A DNA stretch of 64,000 nt from Planctomycetaceae bacterium (GTDB lineage Bacteria > Planctomycetota > Planctomycetia > Planctomycetales > Planctomycetaceae). The stretch lies in NCBI GenBank assembly GCA_019636285.1, contig JAHBXV010000004.1, forward strand, positions 62,001 to 126,000. The letters are read 5' to 3'. Shown here piece by piece: positions 7,130 through 16,668 of this stretch; the first letter of the stretch is position 1; every line of letters starts with the position of its first letter. The notes below the pieces were generated by a model. The model searched no databases. It saw nothing but the letters and a program-made list of their open reading frames with translations, and had not been told where the DNA came from. Both the position numbers and the translations under genes were made by a program.

Positions 7130-8989
7130 ATGTCCAGCTCCCTCCGGAGCGGCGAGCAAGCGGCGAAGGGACGCCTCAAGCTGATTGTCCGGATGACGGC
7201 AATGAGCTGGCAGTTCTCCGGGGCCTGCGTCCTCGTGGTGGCCCTTCATGGGCTGTTGCTGGTCTCCAGTCTTGGGCTGTTGGCCACAGCCGGAGTGGGG
7301 ATCGATATTCTGCGGGCCGCCGTTGACGGAACTACCCCTGCCAAAGTTGGCTGGCAGACGGTTTTGGGGACTTCCCTGGCGGAACCCTATAGCCGCGTGG
7401 CGGCGATGGCGGGCGTCGTCCTACTGTTGGCGGCTGTCAACGCGGCGCTCAAATATGGGGCGGCGGTCGCGACAACTCGCCTCGCGCAGCAGATCATCGT
7501 GCAACTGCGGACCGAAGTTTACGCCAAGCTTCAGCGGTTGAGCTTTCGGTTCTACGACCGGCAGGACAGCAGCACCATCATCAACCGGGTCGCCGGGGAT
7601 GTCCTGGCGATCCGGAACTTCATCGAAGGAGTGCTCGTCAAGGTACTGACGGTCGTTCTGTCGCTGGCCGTCTATTTCACGTACATGTTTTCGCTGCATG
7701 GACCGCTGACGATTGCCTGCCTGGCGACCTCGCCGTTTTTGTGGACCGCGGCCGTCTGGTTCAGCAACAAGACGCGACCCTGGTATCAGCGCAGCAGCGA
7801 ATTGGGAGACGCGCTGATTCTGCGGTTGTCCGAGAACATTCAGGGACAGCAGGTTATCAAGGGATTCTCGCGCGAAGCCGACGAGATCGCGCGCTTCGAA
7901 GCGGCGAACGAGCGGCTGCGCGATCAGAAGTCGGAGATCTTCCATGCCATCTCCCGATTTCAGCCGTGGACGGGACTGCTGACCCAGATCAACATGCTCG
8001 TGCTGATTGGCTATGGCGGCTGGCTGGTGATCGAGGGAGCGCTGCCGCTGGGGGCGGGCCTATTCGTGTTCGCGAACCTGCTGCACGAGTTCGCGAATCA
8101 GGTGGGGCAGATCACCAACATCGCCAACAGTATTCAATCGAGCCTGACCGGCGCGGAACGCGTGTTCGAAGTGCTCGACGCCGACGATGAATTGCCGATT
8201 GCCGCCAGCCCCGTGCGGATCGATCGCGCGAAGGGGGCGATCAGGTTCGAGAACGTCAGCTTTGAATACGAAGCGGGCAAGCCCGTGCTCAACGACGTTT
8301 CGCTAGCGATTGAACCGGGGCAATGCGTGGGCTTCGTCGGCGAGACAGGGTCGGGTAAGACGACGCTCTTAAGCCTGATTCCCCGCTTTCATGATGTCTC
8401 TCGGGGACGGGTTCTGGTCGATGGCATTGATGTCCGCGACTACGATCTGGCGGACTTGCGGCGGAACATGGGCCTTGTGTTTCAGGAGTCGTTTCTGTTC
8501 AGCAATACGGTGGCGGCGAATATTGCGTTTGGTCGTCCGGGAGCTGGGATCGAGGAGATTCAGGCGGCAGCCGAGCGTGCGGCGGCCGCTGAGTTTATCA
8601 GCGGGCTGCCCGAGGGTTATGCGAATCTTGTCGGCGAGAACGGGTTAACGCTATCCGGCGGTCAGCGACAGCGGTTGGCAATTGCCCGCGCGCTGTTGCT
8701 CGATCCGGCCATTCTGATTCTGGACGATGCGACGGCCGCCGTTGATGCCGGGACCGAGCAGGAATTGCGGCGCTCGCTGGTCTCGGCTCAGGTGGGGCGG
8801 ACGACGCTGGTGGTTTCCAATCGGGTTGGTCTGTTGCAGCATTGCGACTGCATCTACGTGCTGGATCGGGGACGCATTGTGCAGCAGGGGCATCATCGGA
8901 CGCTGCTGCACACTCCGGGCGAATACCGTCGTCTGGCACAGCTTCAAATGGTGGATGAGTTCCTCGCGCCAAGTCCGGAAGTGGCCTGA
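7130..8989 (+). CDS. ABC exporter half-transporter with degenerate ATP site
   Basis: A 619-residue type IV exporter: six membrane helices in about residues 25-320, then a nucleotide-binding domain. Walker A GETGSGKTT is at about 404-412 and the signature LSGGQ at 507-511. The residue after the Walker B Asp532 is Asp533 rather than the catalytic Glu (LILDDATAAVD), and the H-loop position is Asn564 (VVSNRVG) rather than His. This matches the non-catalytic subunit of heterodimeric exporters such as TM287/288. The partner gene starts 17 bases downstream. The ATG at 7130 is chosen because upstream in-frame residues do not look like a transporter N-terminus; ATG 7079 is an alternative. Substrate unknown: drug, lipid or peptide. 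Confidence 0.88.
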   Translation: MSSSLRSGEQAAKGRLKLIVRMTAMSWQFSGACVLVVALHGLLLVSSLGLLATAGVGIDILRAAVDGTTPAKVGWQTVLGTSLAEPYSRVAAMAGVVLLLAAVNAALKYGAAVATTRLAQQIIVQLRTEVYAKLQRLSFRFYDRQDSSTIINRVAGDVLAIRNFIEGVLVKVLTVVLSLAVYFTYMFSLHGPLTIACLATSPFLWTAAVWFSNKTRPWYQRSSELGDALILRLSENIQGQQVIKGFSREADEIARFEAANERLRDQKSEIFHAISRFQPWTGLLTQINMLVLIGYGGWLVIEGALPLGAGLFVFANLLHEFANQVGQITNIANSIQSSLTGAERVFEVLDADDELPIAASPVRIDRAKGAIRFENVSFEYEAGKPVLNDVSLAIEPGQCVGFVGETGSGKTTLLSLIPRFHDVSRGRVLVDGIDVRDYDLADLRRNMGLVFQESFLFSNTVAANIAFGRPGAGIEEIQAAAERAAAAEFISGLPEGYANLVGENGLTLSGGQRQRLAIARALLLDPAILILDDATAAVDAGTEQELRRSLVSAQVGRTTLVVSNRVGLLQHCDCIYVLDRGRIVQQGHHRTLLHTPGEYRRLAQLQMVDEFLAPSPEVA

Positions 8990-9006
8990 GAAATCGCCGA
9001 GGTCGT

Positions 9007-10821
9007 ATGTCGCTGGGGGTAACTGATGTTGGGCTGACCCGCCTGGGAAGACGCGATGAACCCGAGGTTCATCAGCGGCCGCTCGACTTTCGTCTGATCT
9101 CGCGACTGATGGAATACACCCGGCCATATGCTTCCAAGCGGAACTGGCTGGCAGTCCTGGTCATCCTCCGCTCGATCCAACTGCCCGGCCTGACTTGGTG
9201 TCTGGCCGCGGTCGTCAACGGTCCCATCGCGGACCGCGACGTTTCTGGTCTGGCGTGGGGGGCTGTCGGGTTTCTTTTGCTGGCGATCAGCACGCAGATT
9301 GTCATGCACTATCGACAGCTCCTGGCATTGGAACTGGGAGAGAATGTCGTGACCGACCTGCGAAATGCCATCTTCCGACATTTGCAGATCATGCCGATGG
9401 GATACTTCAATCGCACCAAGGTCGGTCGAATCATCAGCCGAATGATTGGCGATATTGAGGATGTCCGGATCGGCGTGCAGGAAGTCTTGTTCGTCAGCCT
9501 GGTGCAGCTCGGGCAGATGCTTGTCGCCGCCGCGTTCATGCTGTGGTACGACTGGCAGCTTTTCCTGCTGGTGCTGGGCCTCGCGCCGATTTTGTGGGGG
9601 CTGAATCGGGCATTTCACCGTCGGCTCAGCCATTCGCTGCGCGTCTTGCGGGAGTCCTTCAGTCGGATTACCGCGACGCTCGCGGAATCGGTCCTCGGGA
9701 TTCGGGTGACCCAGGGATTTGTCCGCCAGGAGGAGAACGCCCGGCAATTCGGGGCACTGGTGGAAGATCATTCGCGATACAGCACGGTGGTCATGCGGAC
9801 GCAGGGATTGTTTTTGCCGCTGTTGGACCTGAACAGCCAGGTCTTCCTGGCGGCCCTGCTCCTGATTGGTGGCGGGCGGGTTCTGGCTGCGGAACCCAGC
9901 ATGACGCTGGGCGAACTGGTGGGCTTCATGTTCATGGCCAACCTGTTCTTTGCCCCGATCACCGTGCTGGGGAATCAGTACAACCAAGCCATGACCGCGA
10001 TGGCCGGAGCGGAGCGCTTGTTTCATGTGCTGGACACGCCGCCTGAGTGGGAAGACGATGCCGATGCGACCGCCGCACCGCCCTTCGCGGGCCGAGTCGA
10101 TTTCGAGAATGTGACGTTTGGCTACGATCCCGCGCGGCCGGTCGTTCACGAGATTTCGTTTACGGTTGAGCCCGGCCAAACAGTCGCGCTGGTCGGTCAC
10201 ACGGGGAGTGGGAAGACTTCGATCATCAATCTCTTGTCGAAGTTCTATCAGCCGCAATCGGGCCGGATATTGCTCGATGGCCAGGATCTCAGGCTGCTCA
10301 CCGGTTCGTCCGTGCGTTCGCAAATGGGAATCGTCCTGCAGCAGAACTTTCTGTTTCAGGGAACGGTGGCCGAGAACATTCGCTTTGCGCGACCGGATGC
10401 GACGGACGACGAACTGAGGACAGTCTGCGAGCGGCTGGGATTCTGGGACATGGTCAGTTCGCTGCCGCAGGGGCTTGATACGCCGGTCGGCGAACGAGGG
10501 GCGCAGCTTTCGCTCGGGCAGCGGCAACTGGTCTGTTTCGCCCGGGCGCTATTGGCCGATCCTCGGATTCTCATCCTCGATGAAGCGACGAGCAGCATTG
10601 ATGTGCAGACCGAACACCGGTTGCAGGAGGCCCTGCAGCAACTCGTCACGGGGCGAACGAGCTTCGTGGTCGCCCACCGGTTGAGCACGATCCGCAATGC
10701 CGATCTGGTCCTTGTTCTGGACCATGGGCGAATCGTCGAACGCGGCAAACATCTCGATCTATTGGCCAGCGGCGGCATCTATGCGGACATGTATCGCCAC
10801 TTCGTTCAGGCAAGCGGTTGA
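9007..10821 (+). CDS. ABC exporter half-transporter, catalytic partner
   Basis: A 604-residue type IV ABC exporter. Membrane domain at about residues 35-320; Walker A GHTGSGKTS at 397-405; canonical Walker B pair Asp525-Glu526 (LILDEATSSID) and H-loop His557 (VVAHRLSTI). The signature is LSLGQ at 501-505 instead of LSGGQ. In a heterodimer that altered signature would face the degenerate Walker site of the neighbouring subunit, leaving one consensus hydrolysis site built from this Walker A/B and the other subunit's LSGGQ. The gene follows its partner by 17 bases, so the two are almost certainly co-transcribed. Acts in the cytoplasmic membrane. Confidence 0.9.
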   Translation: MSLGVTDVGLTRLGRRDEPEVHQRPLDFRLISRLMEYTRPYASKRNWLAVLVILRSIQLPGLTWCLAAVVNGPIADRDVSGLAWGAVGFLLLAISTQIVMHYRQLLALELGENVVTDLRNAIFRHLQIMPMGYFNRTKVGRIISRMIGDIEDVRIGVQEVLFVSLVQLGQMLVAAAFMLWYDWQLFLLVLGLAPILWGLNRAFHRRLSHSLRVLRESFSRITATLAESVLGIRVTQGFVRQEENARQFGALVEDHSRYSTVVMRTQGLFLPLLDLNSQVFLAALLLIGGGRVLAAEPSMTLGELVGFMFMANLFFAPITVLGNQYNQAMTAMAGAERLFHVLDTPPEWEDDADATAAPPFAGRVDFENVTFGYDPARPVVHEISFTVEPGQTVALVGHTGSGKTSIINLLSKFYQPQSGRILLDGQDLRLLTGSSVRSQMGIVLQQNFLFQGTVAENIRFARPDATDDELRTVCERLGFWDMVSSLPQGLDTPVGERGAQLSLGQRQLVCFARALLADPRILILDEATSSIDVQTEHRLQEALQQLVTGRTSFVVAHRLSTIRNADLVLVLDHGRIVERGKHLDLLASGGIYADMYRHFVQASG

Positions 10822-10842
10822 GCGAGTGGGTACCAATCGCGA

Positions 10843-11673
10843 TCAGGTTCGCGCGCGAGCTTTTGCGAGGAGGCCAGGAGCCAACTCGGCAGTCTCTTTG
10901 GCAAGCGGTCCCATTTTGGGGTGAACTGGCTCGATATCGACAGGAAACCCGAGATCCGTCAGCGTCTCACTCGCGGTGGGGCCGATCGAGGCGATGACGC
11001 ATTGCTTCGCCGCCTGGAACCAGGATTCGCGCAGGCCCAGGCGTTCGGCAACTTCCAGAACATGATGGACCTGCTGGGCGCTCGTGAAGGCGAGAACATC
11101 GAACTCACCGGCAATGGTTCGATGAATTGCCGTTTCGAGCGGGCCGCAGTCTTCGGGAAGATCCCAGCGATAGACGGGCACGGGCATCACCCAGGCGCCG
11201 CGTTCTTCGAGAGCCGTCATCAGAGCGGGATTGGATTTCCCATATTCCTGAATCGCGAGCCGCTTCCCGTTGACGGGAGCTTCGGCGTCGAGCGTGGCCA
11301 GGAGTTCTCGCCAAGTGTTCGGCTCCGGTGCCCGATGATCGATCTGAATACCCCACTCGCGGAGCACGACGGTTGGCTTCGGCCCGCGCACGACCGTGAC
11401 GACATTCTTGAGAGCCGCGAAGAACTGCTCGCGTGAAGAGTAGTGCTCGACGGCTTCGAGCAGATGGCGGGCGCCGACGCCGGTCAGAAAGATGACCATG
11501 TCCAGCTTGCCGGCGTAAAGCAGTTGGCAGAACTCGGCAACGGCCGGATTCTCTTTCAGGGGGCGTTCGCGCATCGACGGCGCGACGAAGACTTCGCATC
11601 CCAGACGCTGGAAAAGAGATGCGATCTCCGGCCCGCGCCGACTTTCAAAACTGCAAACCCGCAACATGACCAT
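10843..11673 (-). CDS. hemD: Uroporphyrinogen-III synthase
   Basis: A 276-residue two-domain protein of the HemD fold. HemD closes hydroxymethylbilane with inversion of ring D to make uroporphyrinogen III in haem, sirohaem and cobalamin synthesis. Visible landmarks are an N-terminal LRVCSFESRRGPEIASLF, a FLTGVGARHLLEAV motif, and the C-terminal DVLAFTSAQQVHHVLE with ASIGPTASETLTDLGF, which is the most conserved family stretch. It is slightly longer than typical at the N-terminus; the ATG at 11667 is a possible alternative start. No other haem gene is adjacent. A stable hairpin with a U-run lies upstream on the same strand and may affect its expression. Confidence 0.85.
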   Translation of the reverse strand: MVMLRVCSFESRRGPEIASLFQRLGCEVFVAPSMRERPLKENPAVAEFCQLLYAGKLDMVIFLTGVGARHLLEAVEHYSSREQFFAALKNVVTVVRGPKPTVVLREWGIQIDHRAPEPNTWRELLATLDAEAPVNGKRLAIQEYGKSNPALMTALEERGAWVMPVPVYRWDLPEDCGPLETAIHRTIAGEFDVLAFTSAQQVHHVLEVAERLGLRESWFQAAKQCVIASIGPTASETLTDLGFPVDIEPVHPKMGPLAKETAELAPGLLAKARART

Positions 11674-12275
11674 CTCGCGCTCGACCGCACTCCCGCCACC
11701 TGCTTGAAGGAACCGATCGGCCTGAGCCGCGCCTGGCTTCCATCAACCAACACTGGGAATTGTCGCAGGAGCCGTGCTGAAGGGGAATGCACGGAGTGGT
11801 TTCGAGGGGCGCAAGAAAAAAGGTAGACGGCTGGAAGCATAGGCGCTCGCCCGGTCCTGGCCCTACGACCAATTCCGGCTACACTTCCAGCCGATCTACC
11901 AATTGGAGGAGTTGCATCTGCGCTTCAAAAAGAAGTCCGCGTCCTGCGGAGATGCGGCGACGTCCCATCGCAACGGAAGCAAACAGCAACCGCTGTGCCA
12001 CACAATTCCCGGCGAGCGTTCAGTGGCTGCAAATCATTCGCCGTCAATGTGTTGCAGACGAGGCAGGTATCCCGTTGATTCTGGGCCACGCGTGGCCTGC
12101 GCGGTCCTTGGGCAGCGATGCCCGACAGAGTATCGCATGAGTCTGGCCCGCTGATGACGTCGCGGAAGAGCTTACGGCACACTTCGGTGGAGCTTGTCGA
12201 TCAAGTACACTCGACTGAGCATCCAGGGATGAACTCGAGCGTTGACGACGTTTCGGTAGGGAGGACCGCGAATCG
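11674..12275. other. Intergenic region between divergent hemD and the MBL gene
   Basis: About 600 bases with no credible protein-coding gene: open frames here lack good Shine-Dalgarno sequences and recognisable domains. It holds the hairpin at 11816-11900 and, just before 12276, the strong ribosome-binding site of the MBL gene. A self-complementary GGGCCACGCGTGGCC sits at about 12085. Promoters for both flanking genes must be here but I cannot place them reliably. Confidence 0.5.
11816..11900 (-). ncRNA. Candidate structured RNA or leader terminator upstream of hemD
   Basis: Read on the minus strand, a 17-nt arm (11900-11884) pairs with a 16-nt arm (11837-11822), CTTCCAGCCGTCTACC, with a single bulge. 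The loop region is about 46 nt and can form a small inner stem. Six U residues (11821-11816) follow at once. This has the form of an intrinsic terminator or the 3' end of a small RNA, and it lies 142 bases before the hemD start. It could be a leader attenuator or an independent sRNA; I cannot assign it to a known RNA family. Confidence 0.45.
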
Positions 12276-13070
12276 ATGGCGGAGCATGTGTCTGGTGAAC
12301 TGGTGCTGCTGGGGACCGGGACCAGTCACGGCGTTCCGGTCATTGGCTGCCAGTGCCCGGTTTGCCAATCGGGCGATCCTCGCAATAACCGCACGCGCAC
12401 CGGCGTCGCGATTCAGTCGCCGCGCGGAACCATCCTGATCGACACCTCGCCGGAACTGCGGATCCAACTGCTGAGAGAAAAGATCAGTCTGGTTCACGCG
12501 GTGCTCTATACGCATTCGCACGCGGATCACATCTTCGGCATGGACGACCTGCGGCTGTTCGGCTACCACCTCGGACATGCGGTTCCGCTTTACTGCGAAG
12601 AGCCGGTGGAAGAGCACTTGCGGCGGGCCTTTCCCTATGCCTTTCAGCCGCCCCATCCCGAACTCCATCACGGCGCGGTTCCCCAACTGGAGTTTCACCG
12701 AATCGGCGAAGAGCGATTTGACGTCCTCGGCATCCCGGTGCGCGCGCTGCGATTGCTGCATGGACGATTGCCCGTGCTGGGATTTCGAATTGGTAACGTC
12801 GCGTTCTGCACCGACGTCAGCGAGATTCCCGAACAAACCTGGGAGCATCTCGAGGGGTTGGACACGCTCGTGATCGACGCCCTGCGCGAAAAGGCACATG
12901 CCACGCACTTCGGGATTGCCGAAGCACTGGAGGTGGTTCGCAAGGTTCGACCGCGGCAGACGTTTTTCACCCACGTGTCGCACCATCTTGACTACGAAGC
13001 GACCAACCGAGGATTGCCGGACGGTGTGCAACTGTCGTACGACGGTTTGCGGATTCCGTTCGCGACCTGA
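12276..13070 (+). CDS. MBL fold metallo-hydrolase, PhnP-like
   Basis: A 264-residue metallo-beta-lactamase-fold protein. The N-terminal GTGTSHGVP motif, a PhnP/RNase Z-type feature, is at about residues 14-22. A structural zinc site GCQCPVCQ follows at about 26-33, as in PhnP cyclic phosphodiesterases. The metal-binding THSHADH lies at about 79-85, and later His and Asp ligands are in FCTDVSEIP and FTHVSHHLD. PhnP opens cyclic phospho-ribose intermediates; without other phn genes nearby a general phosphodiesterase is the safer call. The start has a strong GGGAGGA sequence upstream. The next gene follows by 60 bases. Confidence 0.82.
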   Translation: MAEHVSGELVLLGTGTSHGVPVIGCQCPVCQSGDPRNNRTRTGVAIQSPRGTILIDTSPELRIQLLREKISLVHAVLYTHSHADHIFGMDDLRLFGYHLGHAVPLYCEEPVEEHLRRAFPYAFQPPHPELHHGAVPQLEFHRIGEERFDVLGIPVRALRLLHGRLPVLGFRIGNVAFCTDVSEIPEQTWEHLEGLDTLVIDALREKAHATHFGIAEALEVVRKVRPRQTFFTHVSHHLDYEATNRGLPDGVQLSYDGLRIPFAT

Positions 13071-13129
13071 GGGTTGTGAGGTACGGGCACGACGTCCGCG
13101 ACGGAACCATCGTTTAGGGAGAAACGGCT

Positions 13130-13537
13130 TTGAGCCATTCCGAATCGAACATGGTCTGGTATCTGCGGCTGGCGCATGAGAGTTGGTGCCGCAAGCAGAT
13201 CATGCCGAGCGACCGCTTTCTGATCCTGGCGGGTGCGGCCGCCACGGAATCCGGCTGGGCCTCGATTGCCGCGGCCTGCCAGAACGTGCTGCGAGAGCAT
13301 CAGCCGCGCCACCAGCTTTGCCAGTTTCCGGACTTCGCCCATGCGCTGCGCGATGCCGATTTCCGGACATTCATCGAACAGCTTCGCCGCCGCTGCCCGC
13401 CCGAAACGGCGGAGCACCTGGTCGCCACATCCGGGGCGCCGGGACCGGCGAACGACGACCTGGAACGCTGGGCGCTGAGTGTGATCCAGGATTGCTCGAG
13501 CGAGTCCAACGGATCGGAGCCCCATTCGCGGGATTAA
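13130..13537 (+). CDS. Conserved-looking protein of unknown function
   Basis: I do not recognise this 135-residue protein. It starts at a TTG (13130) with GGGAGA about 6 bases upstream; the first in-frame ATG is codon 8, at 13151, and lacks such a site. The sequence begins with a helical NMVWYLRLAHESW stretch, is rich in Ala, Arg and Cys, and has no signal peptide or membrane segment. It follows the MBL gene by 60 bases on the same strand, so the two may be co-transcribed. Confidence 0.55.
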   Translation: MSHSESNMVWYLRLAHESWCRKQIMPSDRFLILAGAAATESGWASIAAACQNVLREHQPRHQLCQFPDFAHALRDADFRTFIEQLRRRCPPETAEHLVATSGAPGPANDDLERWALSVIQDCSSESNGSEPHSRD

Positions 13538-13575
13538 ACGTCCTTCCTCACTCCTCGGGATGTGCCGACGCTGAA

Positions 13576-14196
13576 TTAACGCCGTGTCCCGACGGATTCA
13601 CGATCTGGTTGGATGGCGATGCGCTCCATCGAATTTGAGGGGACCACGGGAACCTTCAGCTTGACCCCTTCGGGAACGTTGTCGGGACTCGAGAGGACGT
13701 CGCGATTGAGGAGATAGATCTCTTCGTAGCGATGCGGCGAACCCAGGTATCGACTGGCCACTGAGGACAGTGTCTCGCCGCGGCGGACTTCATGCTCGCG
13801 CATCTCCGGCTGGGTGGCTGACCGGGAGGCAACCTTTGATGTCGAGGCGGCTTGAGGAGCGGTCTGATTGGTTGCCCCCGCCAATTCCGCAGCGCCACCG
13901 GGAGGCTTGGAACCAGGAATCAGCACTCCACTTTCACCAATCGAGGCGAGCGGTTCACCGGTAGTCGCCATGGGGATCGCTGTCGCCGTGTTCACGGACT
14001 CGTTGGGGATCCCTGCTGTCGTGTGTCGATCGGGATACGGGCGATTGTCGCGGGCAGCGATCAGGTCATCAAGCTCATCGCCCACGGCTGCCTGGGCGAC
14101 GGCGGGGAGTTCAGGCTGATGGCGGAAAAACAGCGACGCAATCACTCCGGTCAGGAGGATGCCCATCGCCAGCCCGACCTTTTGATCGTGGTGCAT
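13576..14196 (-). CDS. LysM domain protein with N-terminal membrane anchor
   Basis: A 206-residue protein from the ATG at 14196. One membrane segment lies at about residues 7-22 (VGLAMGILLTGVIASLFF), followed by a long Pro/Ala/Thr-rich linker and a C-terminal LysM domain at about 135-185. That domain begins HEVRRGETLSSVASRYLG and ends GVKLKVPVVP. LysM modules bind N-acetylglucosamine polymers such as peptidoglycan, so this is probably a single-pass protein with a cell-wall-binding end outside the cytoplasmic membrane. A TTG at 14238 upstream is an alternative start but has no Shine-Dalgarno support. It is tail-to-tail with the 135-residue protein. Confidence 0.78.
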   Translation of the reverse strand: MHHDQKVGLAMGILLTGVIASLFFRHQPELPAVAQAAVGDELDDLIAARDNRPYPDRHTTAGIPNESVNTATAIPMATTGEPLASIGESGVLIPGSKPPGGAAELAGATNQTAPQAASTSKVASRSATQPEMREHEVRRGETLSSVASRYLGSPHRYEEIYLLNRDVLSSPDNVPEGVKLKVPVVPSNSMERIAIQPDRESVGTRR

Positions 14197-14332
14197 CGTT
14201 CGCAGCCTGTAGATTGTCCCATGCGAAGAATCGACCAACCGGCCGATTCGGCCGCAGTCGAAGCCGCGGGGAACTTAGAACCGGACCAATCTCGCGCCAG
14301 TCATGACGAAGCGGCACGATTTAACGACCGGA

Positions 14333-14402
14333 TGGTACTGGCTTCGCCAGTGTGCCTTCCGATTGCCCATCATCTAAGACTCACTGGCGGAACCAGCGGT
14401 GT
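14333..14402. repeat. Second ACTGGC-family inverted repeat
   Basis: Arms at 14333-14356 and 14379-14402 are diverged inverted copies of the element seen at 3360-3435, with the same CACTGGC/GCCAGTG cores. It lies between glgB and the LysM gene, just outside the 3' end of glgB. Confidence 0.65.
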
Positions 14403-14428
14403 CCGAAAATGAAGCCGTAAGGAAGCAT

Positions 14429-16315
14429 CTACGGCTTCGCGGCACCCACTGGCAAAGCGGCCGGCGGAGTTGGCACCGCGACCGGCTTGAGATAGAGACC
14501 TCCCAGCGGTGGGATCGTCACCTGGATCGAGTTCGGGAAGCCATTGCACTCGATCGGTTCCGAATAAACGCCGCCCGAGTTGCCGACGTCTCCCCCGCCG
14601 TAAATCGACGCGTCGGAATTGAAGAATTCTTCGTAGTAGCCGGGACGCGGGACGCCAATGCGGTAGCCATGTCGGGGAATGGGGGTCGCGTTCATGACGA
14701 CAATCACGACGTCGGTGGGATCGATTGCCCTGCGGAAATAGGCATAGCAACTGTTCTGGCGGTCGTCGCAGTTTATCCAGTAGAAGCCTTCCCCGGCGTG
14801 GTCCTGCTCGTGGAGCGCGGGCTGCTCGCGATAGTGCCGGTTGAGGTCGGCCACGAGCTTGCGAATGCCGTCATGGAACCGGTGCCCCACGAGAGCCCAG
14901 TCGAGTTCATCGTCGTGGTTCCACTCGGTCCATTGCGCGATTTCGGCGCCCATGAACAGGAGTTTCTTGCCAGGGGTCGAGAACTGATAGGTATACAGCA
15001 GGCGCAAATTGGCGAACTGCTGCCAATGATCGCCGGGCATCTTTGAAAGCAACGATTTCTTGCCGTGCACCACTTCATCGTGCGAGAGGGGCAGCACGAA
15101 GCTTTCGGTGTAGGCGTACATGTTGCGGAATGTCAGTTCGTTGTGGCTGTACTGGCGATAGATCGGGTCGCGGGAGATGTAACGCAGCGTGTCGTTCATC
15201 CATCCCATGTCCCATTTGAAACCGAAGCCGAGTCCCCCGGTGTAAACCGGTCGCGAAACGCCGCCCCACGCCGTTGATTCCTCGGCGAACGTCAAGACGC
15301 CGGGAAATTCCTGATAGACAAGCGTATTGAAGTCGCGGAGGAACTGAATCGCTTCGAGATTTTCCCGGCCGCCATGGGCATTGGGCACCCATTCCCCGAA
15401 TTTGCGGGAATAGTCAAGATAGAGCATCGACGAGACGGCATCGCAGCGGAGTCCGTCGAAGTGGTATTCCTCGAGCCAGAAGCGCGCGCTGGAAATGAGA
15501 AAGTCGCGGACTTCGAAACGCCCGTAATTGAAGATCAGCGTTCCCCAGTCCGGGTGATAACCCTTGCGGGGATCGGAATGCTCGTAGCAGCAGGTGCCGT
15601 CGAACCAGCCCAGCGAATGCCCGTCCGTCGAAAAGTGAGCCGGCACCCAGTCGAGGATGACGCCGACTCCGGCCTGGTGCATCCGGTCGATGAAGTACAT
15701 CAGGTCATGCGGCGAACCGAAGCGGCTGGTCGGGGCAAAATAGCCCACCGCCTGATAGCCCCACGAACCACCGAACGGGTGCTCCTGAATCGGCATGAGT
15801 TCGACGTGCGTGAACCCGAGGTCGGAGACGTAGGGGGCGAGCTGGTCGGCGATTTCGCGGTAATTGAAATACTCACGGCCATCCTTGGGACGCTTCCAGG
15901 AGCCCAGGTGAACTTCATAGATCGAGACGGGGCTCTGGTAGGGTTGGCTTTTGGCTCGACGCTCCAGCCAGGTTGCATCGTGCCACTGGTAACCAGAGAT
16001 GTCGTACACGACCGACGCGCTCTTGGGGGGCGTCTCGGACCAGAAAGCGTAGGGATCGGCTTTCTGCAGAGTGAAGCCCTGCTGCGTGCGGATGCTGTAC
16101 TTATAGGCGGCGCCGATGGCCAGACCCGGGATGAAGCCCCACCATACTCCGTTCTCACTGGGATTGAGCGGATCCGATCCGTGGGACCAGCCATTTCCGT
16201 CGGTGAGGACCGAAACTTCCCGTGCGTTCGGCGCCCAGACCTTGAACCAGACGCCGGAGCGGCCGTCGGAAGTGCCGGGGTGAGCGCCTAAATCTTTGTA
16301 GAGCGTGGAATTCAT
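14429..16315 (-). CDS. glgB: 1,4-alpha-glucan branching enzyme
   Basis: A 628-residue glycoside hydrolase family 13 enzyme, the shorter form lacking the extra N-terminal N1 domain of the E. coli protein. The CBM48 domain is at about residues 18-105. The catalytic barrel follows with EVHLGSW, the nucleophile Asp in [13 protein letters not shown], the acid/base Glu in [10 protein letters not shown], and the third Asp in [13 protein letters not shown]-terminal beta-domain closes the protein. It cuts alpha-1,4 glucan chains and rejoins them as alpha-1,6 branches in glycogen synthesis. No other glycogen gene is adjacent. The ATG at 16315 gives a family-like N-terminus. Confidence 0.95.
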   Translation of the reverse strand: MNSTLYKDLGAHPGTSDGRSGVWFKVWAPNAREVSVLTDGNGWSHGSDPLNPSENGVWWGFIPGLAIGAAYKYSIRTQQGFTLQKADPYAFWSETPPKSASVVYDISGYQWHDATWLERRAKSQPYQSPVSIYEVHLGSWKRPKDGREYFNYREIADQLAPYVSDLGFTHVELMPIQEHPFGGSWGYQAVGYFAPTSRFGSPHDLMYFIDRMHQAGVGVILDWVPAHFSTDGHSLGWFDGTCCYEHSDPRKGYHPDWGTLIFNYGRFEVRDFLISSARFWLEEYHFDGLRCDAVSSMLYLDYSRKFGEWVPNAHGGRENLEAIQFLRDFNTLVYQEFPGVLTFAEESTAWGGVSRPVYTGGLGFGFKWDMGWMNDTLRYISRDPIYRQYSHNELTFRNMYAYTESFVLPLSHDEVVHGKKSLLSKMPGDHWQQFANLRLLYTYQFSTPGKKLLFMGAEIAQWTEWNHDDELDWALVGHRFHDGIRKLVADLNRHYREQPALHEQDHAGEGFYWINCDDRQNSCYAYFRRAIDPTDVVIVVMNATPIPRHGYRIGVPRPGYYEEFFNSDASIYGGGDVGNSGGVYSEPIECNGFPNSIQVTIPPLGGLYLKPVAVPTPPAALPVGAAKP

Positions 16316-16668
16316 GAATCACACCGTCGGAAAGTCAGGGTGGCTCAGTCGGGTATCGCGCGGATTCCTCGGAAACGACCGAGGCGGCGGAGGGGGACGG
16401 GGAAGCGGATGGAACAGGAAATTACCGCGCGACTGTCGACACGGCGGGTTGACTGGGCGGGTGAATCTTGAGCGGAGGGTATTGGGAGCCCTTGAATGCG
16501 TTGATGCATGAACTGGATCTCCGGCCCAAGAGTTTACCGGAACCGTTTCTCGCCGACAACCAGCGAGAAAACCACTCCGTAAGATGAGAATTCCGTCACC
16601 CTTCGTGCAAGATGAGGTAAGTTTCCGTCACTGTCGGCATAGATTCTCCAAAATATGCCCGTCGATTG
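16316..16668. other. Intergenic region between divergent glgB and the metallopeptidase-like gene
   Basis: About 350 bases containing divergent upstream regions. I see no gene, repeat or convincing hairpin; the stretch at 16375-16410 is strongly G-rich. Promoters are presumably present but not assignable by eye. Confidence 0.4.

Noticed and set aside
8944-10527. 527-codon open frame antisense to the second ABC gene
   Set aside because: Composition of Gln, Arg and His typical of a shadow frame; the sense frame carries all ABC motifs.
11674-12275. Possible tRNA or riboswitch in the hemD/MBL intergenic region
   Set aside because: No cloverleaf or T-loop consensus seen and no match to a riboswitch core I know; only the hairpin with a U-run is reported.
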